From Gossypium raimondii (lineage: Eukaryota; Streptophyta; Magnoliopsida; Malvales; Malvaceae): a stretch of DNA of 64,000 nt. The notes beneath the pieces are model-generated. The model had not been told where the DNA came from. It worked only from the letters and a program-made list of their open reading frames with translations, and ran no database searches. Positions within the stretch are counted from its first letter, which is position 1, and the number at the start of each line of letters is the position of its first letter. Below, piece by piece: positions 1 through 11,035 of the stretch. Position numbers and translations under genes: made by a program. The stretch covers positions 6,324,001 through 6,388,000 of the forward strand of contig NC_068565.1 of NCBI RefSeq assembly GCF_025698545.1. The letters run 5' to 3'.

Positions 1-605
1 TTGAAGGAGCTGAATTTAGATGACTGCAACCTTTATGATGGGGCTATTCCTGATGACATTATCAGGTTGTCCTCATTAGAAGCACTACGACTTTCTGATA
101 ACAATTTCAGGACCTTGCCTACTACCCTTGGTGGACTTTCCAAGCTTACTTCTCTAGTACTGAATAACTGCAAAAGGCTTAAATCATTGCCCGAGCTACC
201 AGCAAGCATAAAATTATGGTTAGATGGTTGTGGTTCACTGGAAGCAGTTGCAAATTCGACTACAGCTTTCAATTCACGGGTTGATGGATATATTTGTGCT
301 TTTAACTGCTTCAAATTGGCAGAGGGTAACGATGCTGTAGCAATGCTGAAAAGATGTATTCAGGCTAGTGTTTTTGTTTTTATTTTTCTCTTATCACTCC
401 CATTGATTTATTTACTTAATATTTTTATCTATAGCTCCCAAGAAGTTATGGTTCTAAAAATACTAATTATCATTTGCTGTGTTTCGTAGGAAGGTGCAAA
501 GGTAAGAACGACAAATTATGACATTATAATACTGGGAAGTGAAATCCCAAAATGGTTTACTAATCAGACGGATGACCCTTCGGATTCAATAATAAAGATA
601 CAATT

Positions 606-1089
606 TGTTGAAAGCTGGACTGCAATGCAACATGGAGCCAGAAGCATGCTGCTATCGAGCTCAGCTCATTTTGCTTGGTGCGCACGAATGGTTTTGGACC
701 AAATGAAGCAAGCGGCATTCTTTGTTTTGTTTTGTTGTAATTTAGTTCAGTTTAATTGCAACTAGCTTTAATAGTTAGTAAGATTAAGTTAGTGATTAGA
801 TAGTGATGTAAAAGCGATATGTCGACTCTTTTGTATTTGACTTAAGCTTACAATGGTTGTAAATTAGTGGAGGCGTTAGATTAGTAGGTAATCATCAAAT
901 GAACAAATTGTAACTCCTTTTATTTCAAATTTTGAATGAAAATGTAATGTTCGATTACAACTTTCTTTGAGTATTCAATTTTGTTCACTTTTGCTTTGCT
1001 TTGCTTTTCTTTGCTTGATTCTTCTTGCTTGATCTTGCAAACACCGTATTGTAACCTTGTTTGATTTTTTTCACGCCATTGTTCCAACA
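606..1089 (+). repeat. 5' LTR of the Copia element (484 bp)
   Basis: It matches 5975-6461 almost base for base, starts TGTTGAAAGC and ends GTTCCAACA. It carries the usual U3-R-U5 span but I could not fix a TATA box or start site with confidence. Confidence 0.93.
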
Positions 1090-1091
1090 AA

Positions 1092-1104
1092 TGGTATCAT
1101 GAGC
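1092..1104 (+). other. Primer-binding site (initiator Met tRNA type)
   Basis: TGGTATCATGAGC lies two bases after the 5' LTR. Plant Copia elements usually have TGGTATCAGAGC here, complementary to the 3' end of the initiator methionine tRNA. This copy has one extra base in the second half. Confidence 0.8.
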
Positions 1105-1711
1105 CTAAGTCTTAAGGGACCATTGATTTTGCTTCCCTGCTCAACATCGGCTCAAACTTATGAGACCTCCAAACAAGCTTGAATAAGCTAAAGGAGGAGT
1201 TTCAAGGAAAGGTGTGAGCTTTCCAAATGTGCAAGCTTAGCAAGATGTCAAAGTCGCAAGCTTAGCAAAGTCGAGCTCATTGAAGACACTGTTGAAGACA
1301 ATATGCAAAGATGTGAGTCTCATCAAAGGTGTGAGTTCAGCAACATGTGGAAGCTCAATGTGTGTTGAATAGTTGCAAGCCTATTGAAGACAAGAAGCAA
1401 AGTGTGAGCTGTCAATTGCAAGCCAAAATGGCAGAATGAAGGCAAGCAAACTATACTCACGAACTGTTTGTGCAAGAAGAAGAAAAGAAACAAGGCAAGA
1501 TGTGTTGTCAACCAAGGTCATGAAGGAGGAGAAGACTCCATTTGGTGAACAAATCTTTGACACAAAAGACTGGGATAGTCAAGTGTGTAAGTCGATTTGT
1601 TGTTTGTGAATGAAGCCAAGGTCGAAAATGAATTGGTCAGCTTGAAACAAAGCATCTAAGGGCTGCCAAGTTCAAAAACTTGATGAATGATATGTATTTG
1701 CAGCATGGAGT

Positions 1712-2150
1712 CCAAGGAGGAGTGTTGAAAATGGCCAACCATGCTGCTATTATGTTTTGTTAAAATGCATGGTACTATGATGATTCATTGAATGCATCTC
1801 GCTTGTATGCATGTTTAAAGATTTGTGCATGTTGCGACAACATATTTTCTGCTTTTAGTTGCAATTTAATTTAGTTTGGTTGAGAATGAACTTTGATGTT
1901 GATGTTTTGATGGGTTGGTTGAGTGATAAGTCGACTTATCCATGTGTACAAGCAATGTTTTTAAAGTTACTAGGCTACTTAGTGGTATTAGGTAGTAATA
2001 ACTGATGTAGTTGGCTATAAATGTATTGTTTTTCTTATTGAAAAATTAAGCATATCAGTTGTAAGGCAGATTGCTTCCTTGCTGCACGTTTGTGAGCAAG
2101 TAAATTGTTTTTGTTTCTTCCTCCTTTGTTCTATGTTTTGTTCTTTTTCT
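1712..2150 (+). repeat. Internal second PPT plus LTR-like segment inside the Copia element
   Basis: At 1712-1722 the polypurine tract CCAAGGAGGAG is followed by TGTTGAAAATGGCCAACC (from 1723), the same arrangement as at the real 3' LTR (5964-5975). The body after that differs from the outer LTRs. It has an LTR-like TATA region (GGCTATAAATG near 2011) and ends about where gag coding begins. It looks like the 3' end of a different Copia element fused upstream of gag. The right edge is approximate. Confidence 0.55.
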
Positions 2151-2155
2151 AAGAG

Positions 2156-5100
2156 TTGCTGGCTCATGATCTTTGGAGTGTGATCGAGAATGATGCTGAA
2201 CCACCTCCATTAAGAGCCAATCCCACCATTGCACAGATGAGGCAACATACTGAGGAGCGAGCCAAGAAGCATAAGGCTATGGCCTGCTTGCAAAATGGAG
2301 TCTCTGATGTGATTTTTACTCGCATCATGGCCTGTGACTCACCAAAGGGCTTGGGAGAAGTGAAGGAGGAGTTCATGGGGACCGATAAGACAAGGCAACA
2401 AACAAGTGATTAACCTCGGAGAGACTTTGAGAATTTGAGGATGAAGGAGTGCGAGACCATCAAGCGAAGACTCGAGACGGGATAATGGCCATTGTCAACA
2501 AAGATTAGGCTCACAGGAGTGGACTTTGAGAGAGAGCGAGTTGTTGAAAAGGTCATTACAACTCTCCCGAGAAATTTGAGTCAAAATTTCTTCACTTGAG
2601 GACTCGAGGACTTATCACCATTTCATTGTCTCGAATCGATAAACTCCTGTATGCACTTGAGCAAAGGAGGGCAAATAGGCGGAGGAGAATCAAGTCGCTT
2701 TCGAGGCTAAAGCCGGTGAAGGCTCGAGTGTGAGTGCAAAGGCAAAAAGCCCCGGCATAATAGAAAGGTCAAGTCAGGAAAAGATGAAGCAAAAAGGGTG
2801 TTCCCACCATGTGTTCATTGCAAGAAGACAACACATTCAGAAAAATATTGTTGGTTTAGGCCAGATATTTAGTGTAGAAAGTGCAAGCAGTTTGGCCATG
2901 TGGAGAAAGTGTGCAAGGGCAAACAAATGAAGGCTGCTCTGCAACAAGCTAGACCTGCTGAGGACATTCAAGCTCGGGAGGAGCATGTGTTCACAAAGAA
3001 CTTGCTTTGTTGGCACAACCAAGGCCGCAATGATTGGCTACTAGGCGGTGGTTGCTCACACCATATGGCGCAGCGAGAAGTGTTCAAGGGCCTAGACAGA
3101 AGCTTCCACTCGAGGATTAGAATTGGAGATGGCAAGCTGATTGAGGCTAAGGGCAAGGGCAGTGTGCTGGTTAGCACTGGTTCAGGTAACAAGCTGATCA
3201 CAGATGTGCTTTTTGTACCTGATTTAGACCAGAATTTGCTTAGTGTAGGCCAATTAGTTGAAAAGGGCTATACATTAGTTTTCAAGGATGGTTGTTGTAC
3301 TGTTCAAGACATGAATGGTCTGGAGTTAATCTCAGTCTCTATGACTGATAGATGCTTCATGTTGGATGTTAGCCAAGTAGAAAGAAAGGCATACACCAGC
3401 CTTGCTGATAACACTGATTTGTGGCATAAGAGACTAGGCCATGCCAATTTTAGATCTCTTGATTTGCTACATAGGCTGAATTTAGTTGATGACATTTCAA
3501 AATTGAGGTTAGTGGGAATGTTTGTGAGGTTTGTCGACTTGGTAAGCAAGCTAGACTACCTTTTCTCACGACAGTGCTTGGAGAGCTCAAAACAAGCTCA
3601 ATTGGTGCACTCGATGTTTGTGGCCCTATGAGAACACCTCAATCGGTGAGAACAGTACTTTGCCCTGTTTATAGATGATTTAACAAGGTTGTGCTGGGTC
3701 TACTTCTTGAAGCTAAAGTCAGAAGTGTTTGAAGCCTTCTGCAAATTCAAGGCTTATGCTGAAAATCAGTCAGGCTGCAAAATTAGAGCCTTGAGGACTG
3801 ATAATGGCTCTGAATATGTGTCTGAGAGATTTGAAGCTTTGTGGCATCTTTGGGATTCACCATCAGCTCACATGATCTATACTCCTCAACAGAATGGAGT
3901 CTGTGAGAGAAAGAATAGGACTGTGCTGAACATGGCCAGATGCCTCTTGTTTCAAGGCAAGCTTCCAAGCCAGTTTTGGGCTGAGGCAGTCAACACCTCA
4001 GTGTATCTGCTCAACAGACTGCCAACTCGAGCAGTCAAGGATAAAACTCCTTTTGAAGCTTGGCATGGAGTCAAACCTGTGGTAACACACTTAAAAGTGT
4101 TTGGCTGTGTATGTTATGCACTTATTCCAGTAGAGAAAAGGACCAAGCTTGAGAGCAGAGCAACTCCAGGAATCTTTGTTGGCTACAGCAGCAACAAGAA
4201 GGGCTATAGAGTGTATGATCCTACAGCAAAGAAGGTCTTAGTCAACAGGGATGTAAAGTTTGATGAGGAAAAAGTGTGGAATTGGAATGGTGTTGAAGCT
4301 GACATGTCTGAAATGAACCAGTTGGACTTGGTTGCTGAACCCATAGAAGAGGGACCAGGAGAAGATGTTGTAGATGACATACCAGTGAGGGGCACTAGAA
4401 CTTTGGCTGATGTCTATCAGAGGTGCAATGTTCTTTGTGATTGAACCTTCAGACTTTGAAGAGGTCGCTAAGAATGAAGTGGATGAAAGCTATGGAAGTC
4501 GAGTTAGAAATGATCAACAAAAATCGACTTGGGAGTTGGTGAGCGGACTGAACACAAGAGGGTCATAGGAGTTAAATGGGTGTACTGGGCCAAGTACAAT
4601 CTTGATGGCTCATCGAACAAGCACAAGGCCGGGCTTGTGGTGAAGGGCTACTGATCGCCAGTATGGTGTTGACTACCTAGAGACTTTTGCTCCAGTGGCA
4701 AGATGGATACAATTAAGTCATTGCTTTGCTTTAGCGACTCATAGCGATGGAGAGTTCACCAATTGGATGTCAAATCAGCATTTCTGAATGGTTTTCTCAA
4801 GGAAGAGATCTTCATCGAGCAACTGAAGGTTTTGAAGTTGTTGGACATGAAGACAAAGTGTACAAGTTGAGAAAGGCCCTCTATGGTGCTCAAACAGCAC
4901 CAAGGGCTGGTATGACAGAGTTGATGCTTACCTGACCAATCTTGGATTTGTGAAGAGTCTTAGTGAACCTACCCTGTATGTTAAAAGGTCAGAACATGAA
5001 ACCTTGCTGATTGTCTCCTTGTATGTAGATGATTTGCTTATGACAGGGAGCAAAGTTGAGCTCATTAATGAGTTCAAGGTCCAAATGCAGCAAGTGTTTG

Positions 5101-5909
5101 AGATGACAGATTTGGGGATCATGACTTACTTCCTTGGCATGGAAGTGCACCAGTCTGATCGAGGTATCTTCATCAGCCAACACTCATTTGCTTTGAAGAT
5201 CCTAGACAAATTTTGCATGCATAACTGTAAAGCAGTCAGCACACCAGTGGCTCAAGGAGAAAAGCTGACTAGCAGTAGTGATAAGCAGAGGGTTGATGAG
5301 AGACACTATCAAAGCCTAGTTGGTTGTCTGTTGTATCTAACAGCAACCAGGCCAGACATCATGTTTGGTGTCAGCCTGTTATCAAGATTCATGCATTGTT
5401 GCAATGAAGCACATTTGAAAGCAGCAAAGAGGGTCCTTAGATACATCAAGGGCACTGCTAGTTTTGGTGTAATGTTTGAAAGTGGGAACCAACTGAAACT
5501 AGAAGGCTACTCTGACAGTGACTGGGCAGGATCCCTTGATGACATGAAGAGTACCTCAGGATACTTCTTTACACTTGGATCGGGGATGTTTTGCTGGAGT
5601 TCAAAAAAAGAACTGTTGTTGCTCGATCCACGGTGAGCAGTACATTCTTTGCAGCGGGAAGCGATTAATCGAGCCATTTGGCTAAAGAAGCTGCTTCATG
5701 ACCTTAATGAAACTCAAGATGAAGCAACTGAAATTTGGGTGGATAATCAGTCTGCAGTTGCAATAGCCAAGAACCCAGTGTTCCATGGTAAGACTAAGCA
5801 TTTTAAAATCAAACTGCATTTTGTTAGAGAGGCTGAACAAGCAAAGGAAGTCAGCCTTGTGCATTGCAACTCGAGGGCACAATTGGTCGACATAATGACC
5901 AAGCCCTAG
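2156..5909 (+). pseudogene. Copia gag-pol polyprotein, broken
   Basis: Domains in order: gag from 2156 (LLAHDLWSVIENDAEPPPL, N-terminus missing), a zinc-knuckle region near 2800-2920 split between frames, protease and gag-pre-integrase at 2900-3631 (the usual DSG of the active site reads GGG in GGGCSHHM; LWHKRLGHANF), integrase at 3670-4444 (RTDNGSEY, PQQNGVCERKNRT), reverse transcriptase near 4450-5150 (LYVDDLLMTGS is the catalytic motif), and RNase H to 5909 (YSDSDWAGS; WVDNQSAVAIAKNP). Stops or shifts lie at least near 2411, 2460-2700, 3629, 4442-4740, 4933 and 5634, so no full polyprotein can be made. The encoded enzymes would copy RNA to DNA and insert it. Confidence 0.92.
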
Positions 5910-5974
5910 AAGGGTTTCGATTTGAATCTTTGAGAAGTGCAATTGGAATGTGTTGCATACAGTCCAAGGAGGAG

Positions 5975-6461
5975 TGTTGAAAGTGGATGCAATGCAACAT
6001 GGAGCCGAAGCATCTCGCTATCGAGCTCAACTCATTTTGCTTGGTGCGCACGAATGGTTTTGGACCAAATGAAGCAACCGGCATTCTTTGTTTTGTTTTG
6101 TTGTAATTTAGTTCAGTTTAATTGCAACTAGCTTTAATAGTTAGTAAGATTAAGTTAGTGATTAGATAGTGATGTAAAAGGCGATATGTCGACTCTTTTG
6201 TATTTGACTTAAGCTTACAATGGTTGTAAATTAGTGGAGGCGTTAGATTAGTAGGTAATCATCAAATGAACAAATTGTAACTCCTTTTATTTCAAATTTT
6301 GAATGAAAAATGTAATGTTCAGTTACAACTTTGCTGAGTATTCAATTTTTGTTCACTTTTGCTTTGCTTTGCTTTTTCTTTGCTTCGATTCTTCTCGCTT
6401 CAGTCTTGCAAACACTGTATTGTAACCTTGTTTGATTTTTGCTGCTGCCATTGTTCCAACA
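5975..6461 (+). repeat. 3' LTR of the Copia element (487 bp), with preceding polypurine tract
   Basis: It begins TGTTGAAAGTGGATG right after the polypurine tract ending at 5974 and ends CCAACA at 6461, where the target duplication CAATT and the TNL exon resume. An apparent start codon near 6432 belongs to the LTR, not to the TNL gene. Confidence 0.93.
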
Positions 6462-7260
6462 CAATTGCCTCCACGCTTTCTGATCGGTTGCCAGTTAGTA
6501 GGATTCGCCTTCTGCTGTGTTTTCTTCTCTAACTTCGATAATAAACCTAGGAGGGGGGAGCATATTTCCCATGCATCTGTTATCCATGGTAGAAATTTCT
6601 CTCGAGAATTTGGAAGATATGACTTTCATTTAGAAGGTAAATCTACGAGGGTAGGTGAGGACCACCTTTGGCTACATTTTATGCCTTGTAACCAGCTGCG
6701 CTTGTTTTCCTTGGCATTTGAATGTAAAGGAAAAGAGATTTCTGAATTCATCACATATGTGGTGAAGGAAAGTTCTGAAATTGAGGTTTTCTTCAAAATC
6801 TGGGGTATCCATTCCAAGCTGAAGAAATGTGGGGTTCGGATGGTGTACAAACAAGATTTGGAAGAGATGGACCAAACCGGAGATGAGCAGCAAATCAGAC
6901 CAGCTTCTTCAAATTTTAGTGATGCCAGTTCAAACAATGGATCAACCGGGAATAATATCAGTTCCCCCATAGAGAGAAAATGGTTTAGTATCTATTTGTT
7001 TATTATTTTATTCCCAAAAATCATCAATATAATTGATACATACGTACGTAATGTATATATGGTATTGCCATCTCTTTTATAAGGCTAATTTGCTTATGTC
7101 TACGTGCTTTGATTCCAGGTTGAATGACAAAGCAAGTCTTCAGTGGACCAAACCTTTTTTTTGTCGCGACTGTCAAGCATATATCGGAAACGACCGATTA
7201 CTCACTCAGTTCTAAGTTTTTTGGTCTGATCGGATAGAGAGCTATCTATAATGCGTTTTA

Positions 7261-7410
7261 GGGTGGGTTTGGATAGGCGATTGGGTGCGGTGCGGTACGT
7301 TTAGTTTATTTTTTGTCCCATGCTACAGTATCACTATAATATTTAATCTCACCGCCACCGCTATTTTTACATTAATCGCAGGTAAATACACTGTCCATCC
7401 AAACCCACCC
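7261..7410. mobile_element. Tourist-like MITE (PIF/Harbinger type), 150 bp
   Basis: The ends are inverted copies: GGGTGGGTTTGGATAG on the left and CCATCCAAACCCACCC on the right. The element is flanked by the 3-bp duplication TTA (7258-7260 and 7411-7413), the target preference of PIF/Harbinger elements. It has no coding capacity and lies 45 bp downstream of the TNL stop codon, so it may have sat within the 3' transcript end. Confidence 0.8.
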
Positions 7411-7413
7411 TTA

Positions 7414-9555
7414 ATACATTTAAATTTACATCCTCCTACATTAGCAATTTAGCATATATAATTAAAATAAATCAGTTATGGTATCCTTTGTAAGGTGATG
7501 AACTTTATAGTTTCGATATCTTCCTACAATTTAACTTGTAGGTTTCTCAATTTTAACATTCGATTTTCAAAATAATTAATAGTTATATACTAATCAGATT
7601 TTATTTTTAAACAATTTTTTATTCAGTTTTTTCTTTATCACCTCCATCAAGATAGCCTATCAATGATGGCTATAAATAACACTTGATTGTTGGTTAATTC
7701 ATTGTCGTGAATGACAATAAAGTGTTATTTATATGCATTTCTAAAATTCTAGTTTCATGTGAATATATATATTATTTAATAAAATATTTTTATTTTGTAA
7801 TTATTATTAAAAATAATTAATATATAATATTATAAAAACTTTTAGATCATAATTAAGTAATTCTACAACAATGTTTAAAAGATGGACATAGATGTAATTG
7901 TAATTTTGTGTATGTTTCTATTGTGATTTTCTCAATTGATAATAAAATTAATCACAGCTTAAATAAAAATAATTTAAAATAATATATTTTATTAATTAAA
8001 TTAAATAGTTTAAATTATAATGGAATTGCAGTTAAAAGATAGATTACTTTTAACACTTATCGTGAGTTTGAATACAGGTAAAATAATAATTCTAACATGA
8101 AAATTTATGTAAATATCTTGAAAATTAAATTTTAAAACATTAGACTTTAATTTAATTTAATTTGGGTGCTTACATTGATAAAAGACAAAATTAATTATGA
8201 TTTTAATGTATTAAAATTATCGAATTAGCTATTAATTTTAAATTTAATAAAATGTTAAATTCAATTTCTTTTAATTTTAATATTAAAATTTATTTTTAAA
8301 ATTTTATTTTTAATTTTTTCTAATTTAAAACTGAATAACAATATTATTAATTAAAAAGTAAATTCAAAATGTATCAAATATAACTAAATTAAACTTTCTT
8401 TAAGTGAAACAACTATTGATATTATTAAATCGTTTAATTGTATTGTAAAAATATGAATTAAATTAAAGATATTTTTAAAACTTCAACTTTCTAACTAAAA
8501 TAAAGTAATTTTTAGACAAATAAAAAGTCAAACTTCCTAAAATTTAAAATAAAATCTTTAATCTATTATCCTTGTTATCGTCTTCGATTAATATTGGACT
8601 TTTGAAATTATAAATTACCAAAATAATAATAATAATAATAATTATTATTATTATTATTGTAAATAGGAGGTTTTATAAAATTATAATAGTAATTTGAAAA
8701 ATAACATAAAAATTAAAATAAATAAAAGCGTATAATTATAATGTCAAACTTTCACTTTAGATAATCGAATGATAGGAAAAAGTGAATAATGGTGAGTTTA
8801 AAATAAATTTAGTATAATAAACTAAATAGATGTGTGATAAAATAATATCATAATTTTACCATATCATTGATTAATACTGGGACGGAGCCACTTGGAGGCT
8901 TGTGGGGACCCTACAAGGGAAAAAATAATTATAATTTTTTATTTATTTTATATGATTGATTCAACAATAACTTTAAAAAATTTATCAACAAAAAAATTAG
9001 AAATAACTCACCAAAATTTTTGAAAAAGATTTATCTTATAAACAAATTATTTTATATAAAAATAAATGAATTTATCTCTACCCACTAAAACTCAAAAAAA
9101 AAATCCCTACTCCTTTTATTTTCTTTTTAACACTCGTCACTTCTCTCTCAAATTTCTCTTATTCTCTCTCACACACTCTCTAGAATTTCTATAAGATAAG
9201 TGATCAATCTTTTAATACTTTCAAGTGGGCCTCCCTAACTTGGTAACAACTTTCTTTTCTTTTCGAGTCTTATTGATTAATCATTAGAAATTTAGGATTG
9301 TGACTTTCTTGTGATAGTTTAGAATTGTGCTTATTAAAGAAGCTTTACAAACAAGTGAACGGAATGAATTAAAAAAAGGTGGAGAAAAACATTGGAATAG
9401 ATTTTACAGCATTGAGCACAATAACAAATGGTAGTTTATAAAGTGAAAGAAGGGTCCTGTGCGACTAAGAATAAAGTTAGGTAAAGGAATTGTTTAAGAG
9501 AGCTTTAAAGAGAGTTCCTAAAGTCACAATCCCAAAATGACAGGGCAAAGCCCAA
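7414..9555. other. AT-rich intergenic DNA
   Basis: No coding region or clear element is visible apart from a microsatellite palindrome at 8621-8658. A slightly less AT-rich patch at 8880-8920 (GGGACGGAGCCACTTGG) looks like the edge of a dispersed repeat, which I could not delimit. Confidence 0.6.
8621..8658. repeat. (AAT)n-(ATT)n perfect palindromic microsatellite
   Basis: About 20 bases of AAT repeat are followed directly by about 18 bases of ATT repeat, so the tract is its own reverse complement and could form a hairpin. Confidence 0.9.
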
Positions 9556-9559
9556 ACAA

Positions 9560-9640
9560 TAAACATGACTAATGCAACTTGAACCCAAGTCACACTTGAA
9601 GCGATTAACACCCTTAACCATCAAGCCATCATATGGGATT
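9560..9640 (-). mobile_element. SINE-like tRNA-derived head
   Basis: Read on the minus strand, GATGGTTAAGGGTGTT (9622-9607) resembles a Pol III A box and CTTGGGTTCAAGTTGC (about 9589-9574) a B box, about 35 bp apart as in tRNA genes and tRNA-derived SINEs. It is too diverged to fold as a tRNA. The tail was not found, so the element may be partial. Confidence 0.45.
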
Positions 9641-10094
9641 CAAACATTAATGGTTTTTATTAAGGAATTTAAGTTAGTGGATAGTAACAGTGATAGTGAA
9701 TAATGAATAAGAGTTCACTATGTTTAAAAAAAAAAAGAATCACTCAATGTTACAAGAAAAAGTTAAGTGTAAATCTCTTAACTACCTTTGTATCTAATTC
9801 ACTAAGTCAAAGGTTCCGAAACATCCCAATAGTAAAGATAATCCAAGAACCCTATCATATTTTAGAGTTATTTCCACTTATTCACTACACCAAAATAGGC
9901 TTTTAACGGCAATTTTAGCGGCGTTTGGACAAAAAATGCCGGTAAAAATCGAGCATTAGCGGCACTTTACGGAAAATGCCGCTAAAGATTGAGCATTAGC
10001 AGCGTTTTTACGCTGCTAAAAATGAGCATTACTGGCGTTTTTCGAAAAAATGCCGCAAAAAACCTAGCATCGTCTTTTTGACCCTTTGGGGCTT

Positions 10095-10205
10095 TAGCGG
10101 CGTTTTTGGGAAAGCGCCGCTAATGCTCGGGGCTTTAGCGGCGTTTTTGGTAAAGCGCCGCTAATGCTCGGGTCTTTAGCGGCGTTTTTGATAAAGCGCC
10201 GCAAA
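10095..10205. repeat. 41-bp hairpin repeats
   Basis: Three consecutive units start at 10095, 10136 and 10177, exactly 41 bp apart. Each has TAGCGGCG, a T-rich loop and the inverse GCGCCGCTA or GCGCCGCAA. More diverged units lie upstream between about 9900 and 10065. Confidence 0.9.
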
Positions 10206-10378
10206 AAACATTTTATCGTTTATTATTTATATTAATTAAACAAAATTCAATTTATTTCTAATTGAATATTTAAAATCTTCAGAAAAAAATAATGACACAT
10301 AGAAATAATTTGAAATAAAACACATGGAAAAATTAAAATACTATTATTTAAAATAATTTTAAAGTTTTTTGGGTACAT

Positions 10379-11035
10379 GATTCTTGATTATTTTTAATTT
10401 ATATATTAAAATTTTCTTATATAATCGTAAAATAGATTGTATTAATTTTAAAATATTGAATTAATTATCACTATAGTTTAGGGTTTTTGGTTTAGGGTAT
10501 ATGATTAATTTAAGATTTAAGGCCGGTTTAGGAGTTACTATTTTAAGGTTAATTTAGGGAGTATATATGGATTTAAGGATTATGGTTTAAGGGCTGAGAT
10601 TTAATGTTTAGGGGTTAGGAGTTAGATGTTAGGGGTTAAGAGTTAGGGATTTAGGGTTTAGGGATTCAGGGATCAGGTTAAGGTTTTGGGTTTAGATTAA
10701 TTATTTTTTAATTTATATTTTAAATATGTTCTTATATAATTGTAAAAGAGATAATAATATATTTGTTTAGGGTTTTTGGTTTAGGGTATATGATTAATTT
10801 AATATTTAAGGCATGTTTAGGAGTTACTATTTTAAGGTTTAGGGGGTATGTATTTAGGGATTATAGATTAGGGATTATGGTTTAAGGGTTGTGATTTAAA
10901 GTTTAGGGGTTAGTGGTTAAAAGTTAGAGATTTAAGGTTTAGGGATTCAGGGGTCGGGTTAGGGTTTTGGGTTTAGATTAATTAGATTTTTAATTTATAT
11001 TTTAAATATGTTCTTATATAATTGTAAATTTACAA
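10379..11035. repeat. 289-bp tandem repeat rich in TTTAGGG-like motifs
   Basis: GTTTAGGGTTTTTGGTTTAG begins at 10476 and again at 10765, a period of 289 bp, and flanking blocks (TATTTTAAATATGTTCTTAT) repeat in step. Within the units, GGGATTTAGGGTTTAGGG stretches resemble degenerate plant telomere repeats. Confidence 0.85.

Larger units (their letters stand above)
606..6461 (+). mobile_element. Ty1/Copia LTR retrotransposon, full length, inserted in the TNL gene
   Basis: Both LTRs are present (606-1089 and 5975-6461), each starting TGTTGAAAG and ending TTGTTCCAACA. The 5-bp target duplication CAATT is perfect (601-605 and 6462-6466). A primer-binding site follows the 5' LTR and a polypurine tract (CCAAGGAGGAG) precedes the 3' LTR. 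Gag, protease, integrase, reverse transcriptase and RNase H segments occur in Copia order between the LTRs, but are broken by stops and frameshifts, so the copy is non-autonomous. The LTRs differ by few substitutions and several 1-3 bp indels, suggesting a fairly young insertion. Confidence 0.95.
1..7215 (+). pseudogene. TIR-NBS-LRR (TNL) resistance gene, 3' part, split by a Copia insertion
   Basis: The window opens inside a leucine-rich-repeat exon, with repeats such as LSSLEALRLSDNNFRTLP and LPELPASIKLWLDGCGSL, so the TIR and NB-ARC parts lie upstream, outside the window. An intron (about 364-489, acceptor GTAG) leads to a post-LRR exon with the motif IIILGSEIPKWF, typical of the C-terminal jelly-roll (C-JID) domain of TNL immune receptors. 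That exon is cut after base 605 by a Copia element and resumes in frame at 6462 (LPPRFLIGCQLVGFAFCCVF), runs to 6982, splices over 6983-7118, and ends with the stop at 7213-7215. Apart from the insertion the exon reads open, so loss of function is probably recent. TNLs detect pathogen effectors in the cytoplasm or nucleus. The first intron donor is uncertain: a GC donor at 364 and a GT donor at 370 both keep the frame. Confidence 0.85.

Noticed and set aside
6432-7082. Long open frame with an ATG at 6432
   Set aside because: The first 30 bases are Copia LTR; the rest is the interrupted TNL exon and the following intron, so it is not a separate gene.
9574-9622. tRNA gene on the minus strand
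   Set aside because: The A and B boxes are only near-consensus, and no cloverleaf or anticodon arm could be drawn.
10095-10205. CRISPR-like array (41-bp period)
   Set aside because: Spacers are not unique and the context is a plant CACTA terminus; these are subterminal repeats.
10476-10990. True interstitial telomere array
   Set aside because: TTTAGGG motifs are degenerate and spaced within a 289-bp repeat; there is no long perfect run, so it is reported only as telomere-like.
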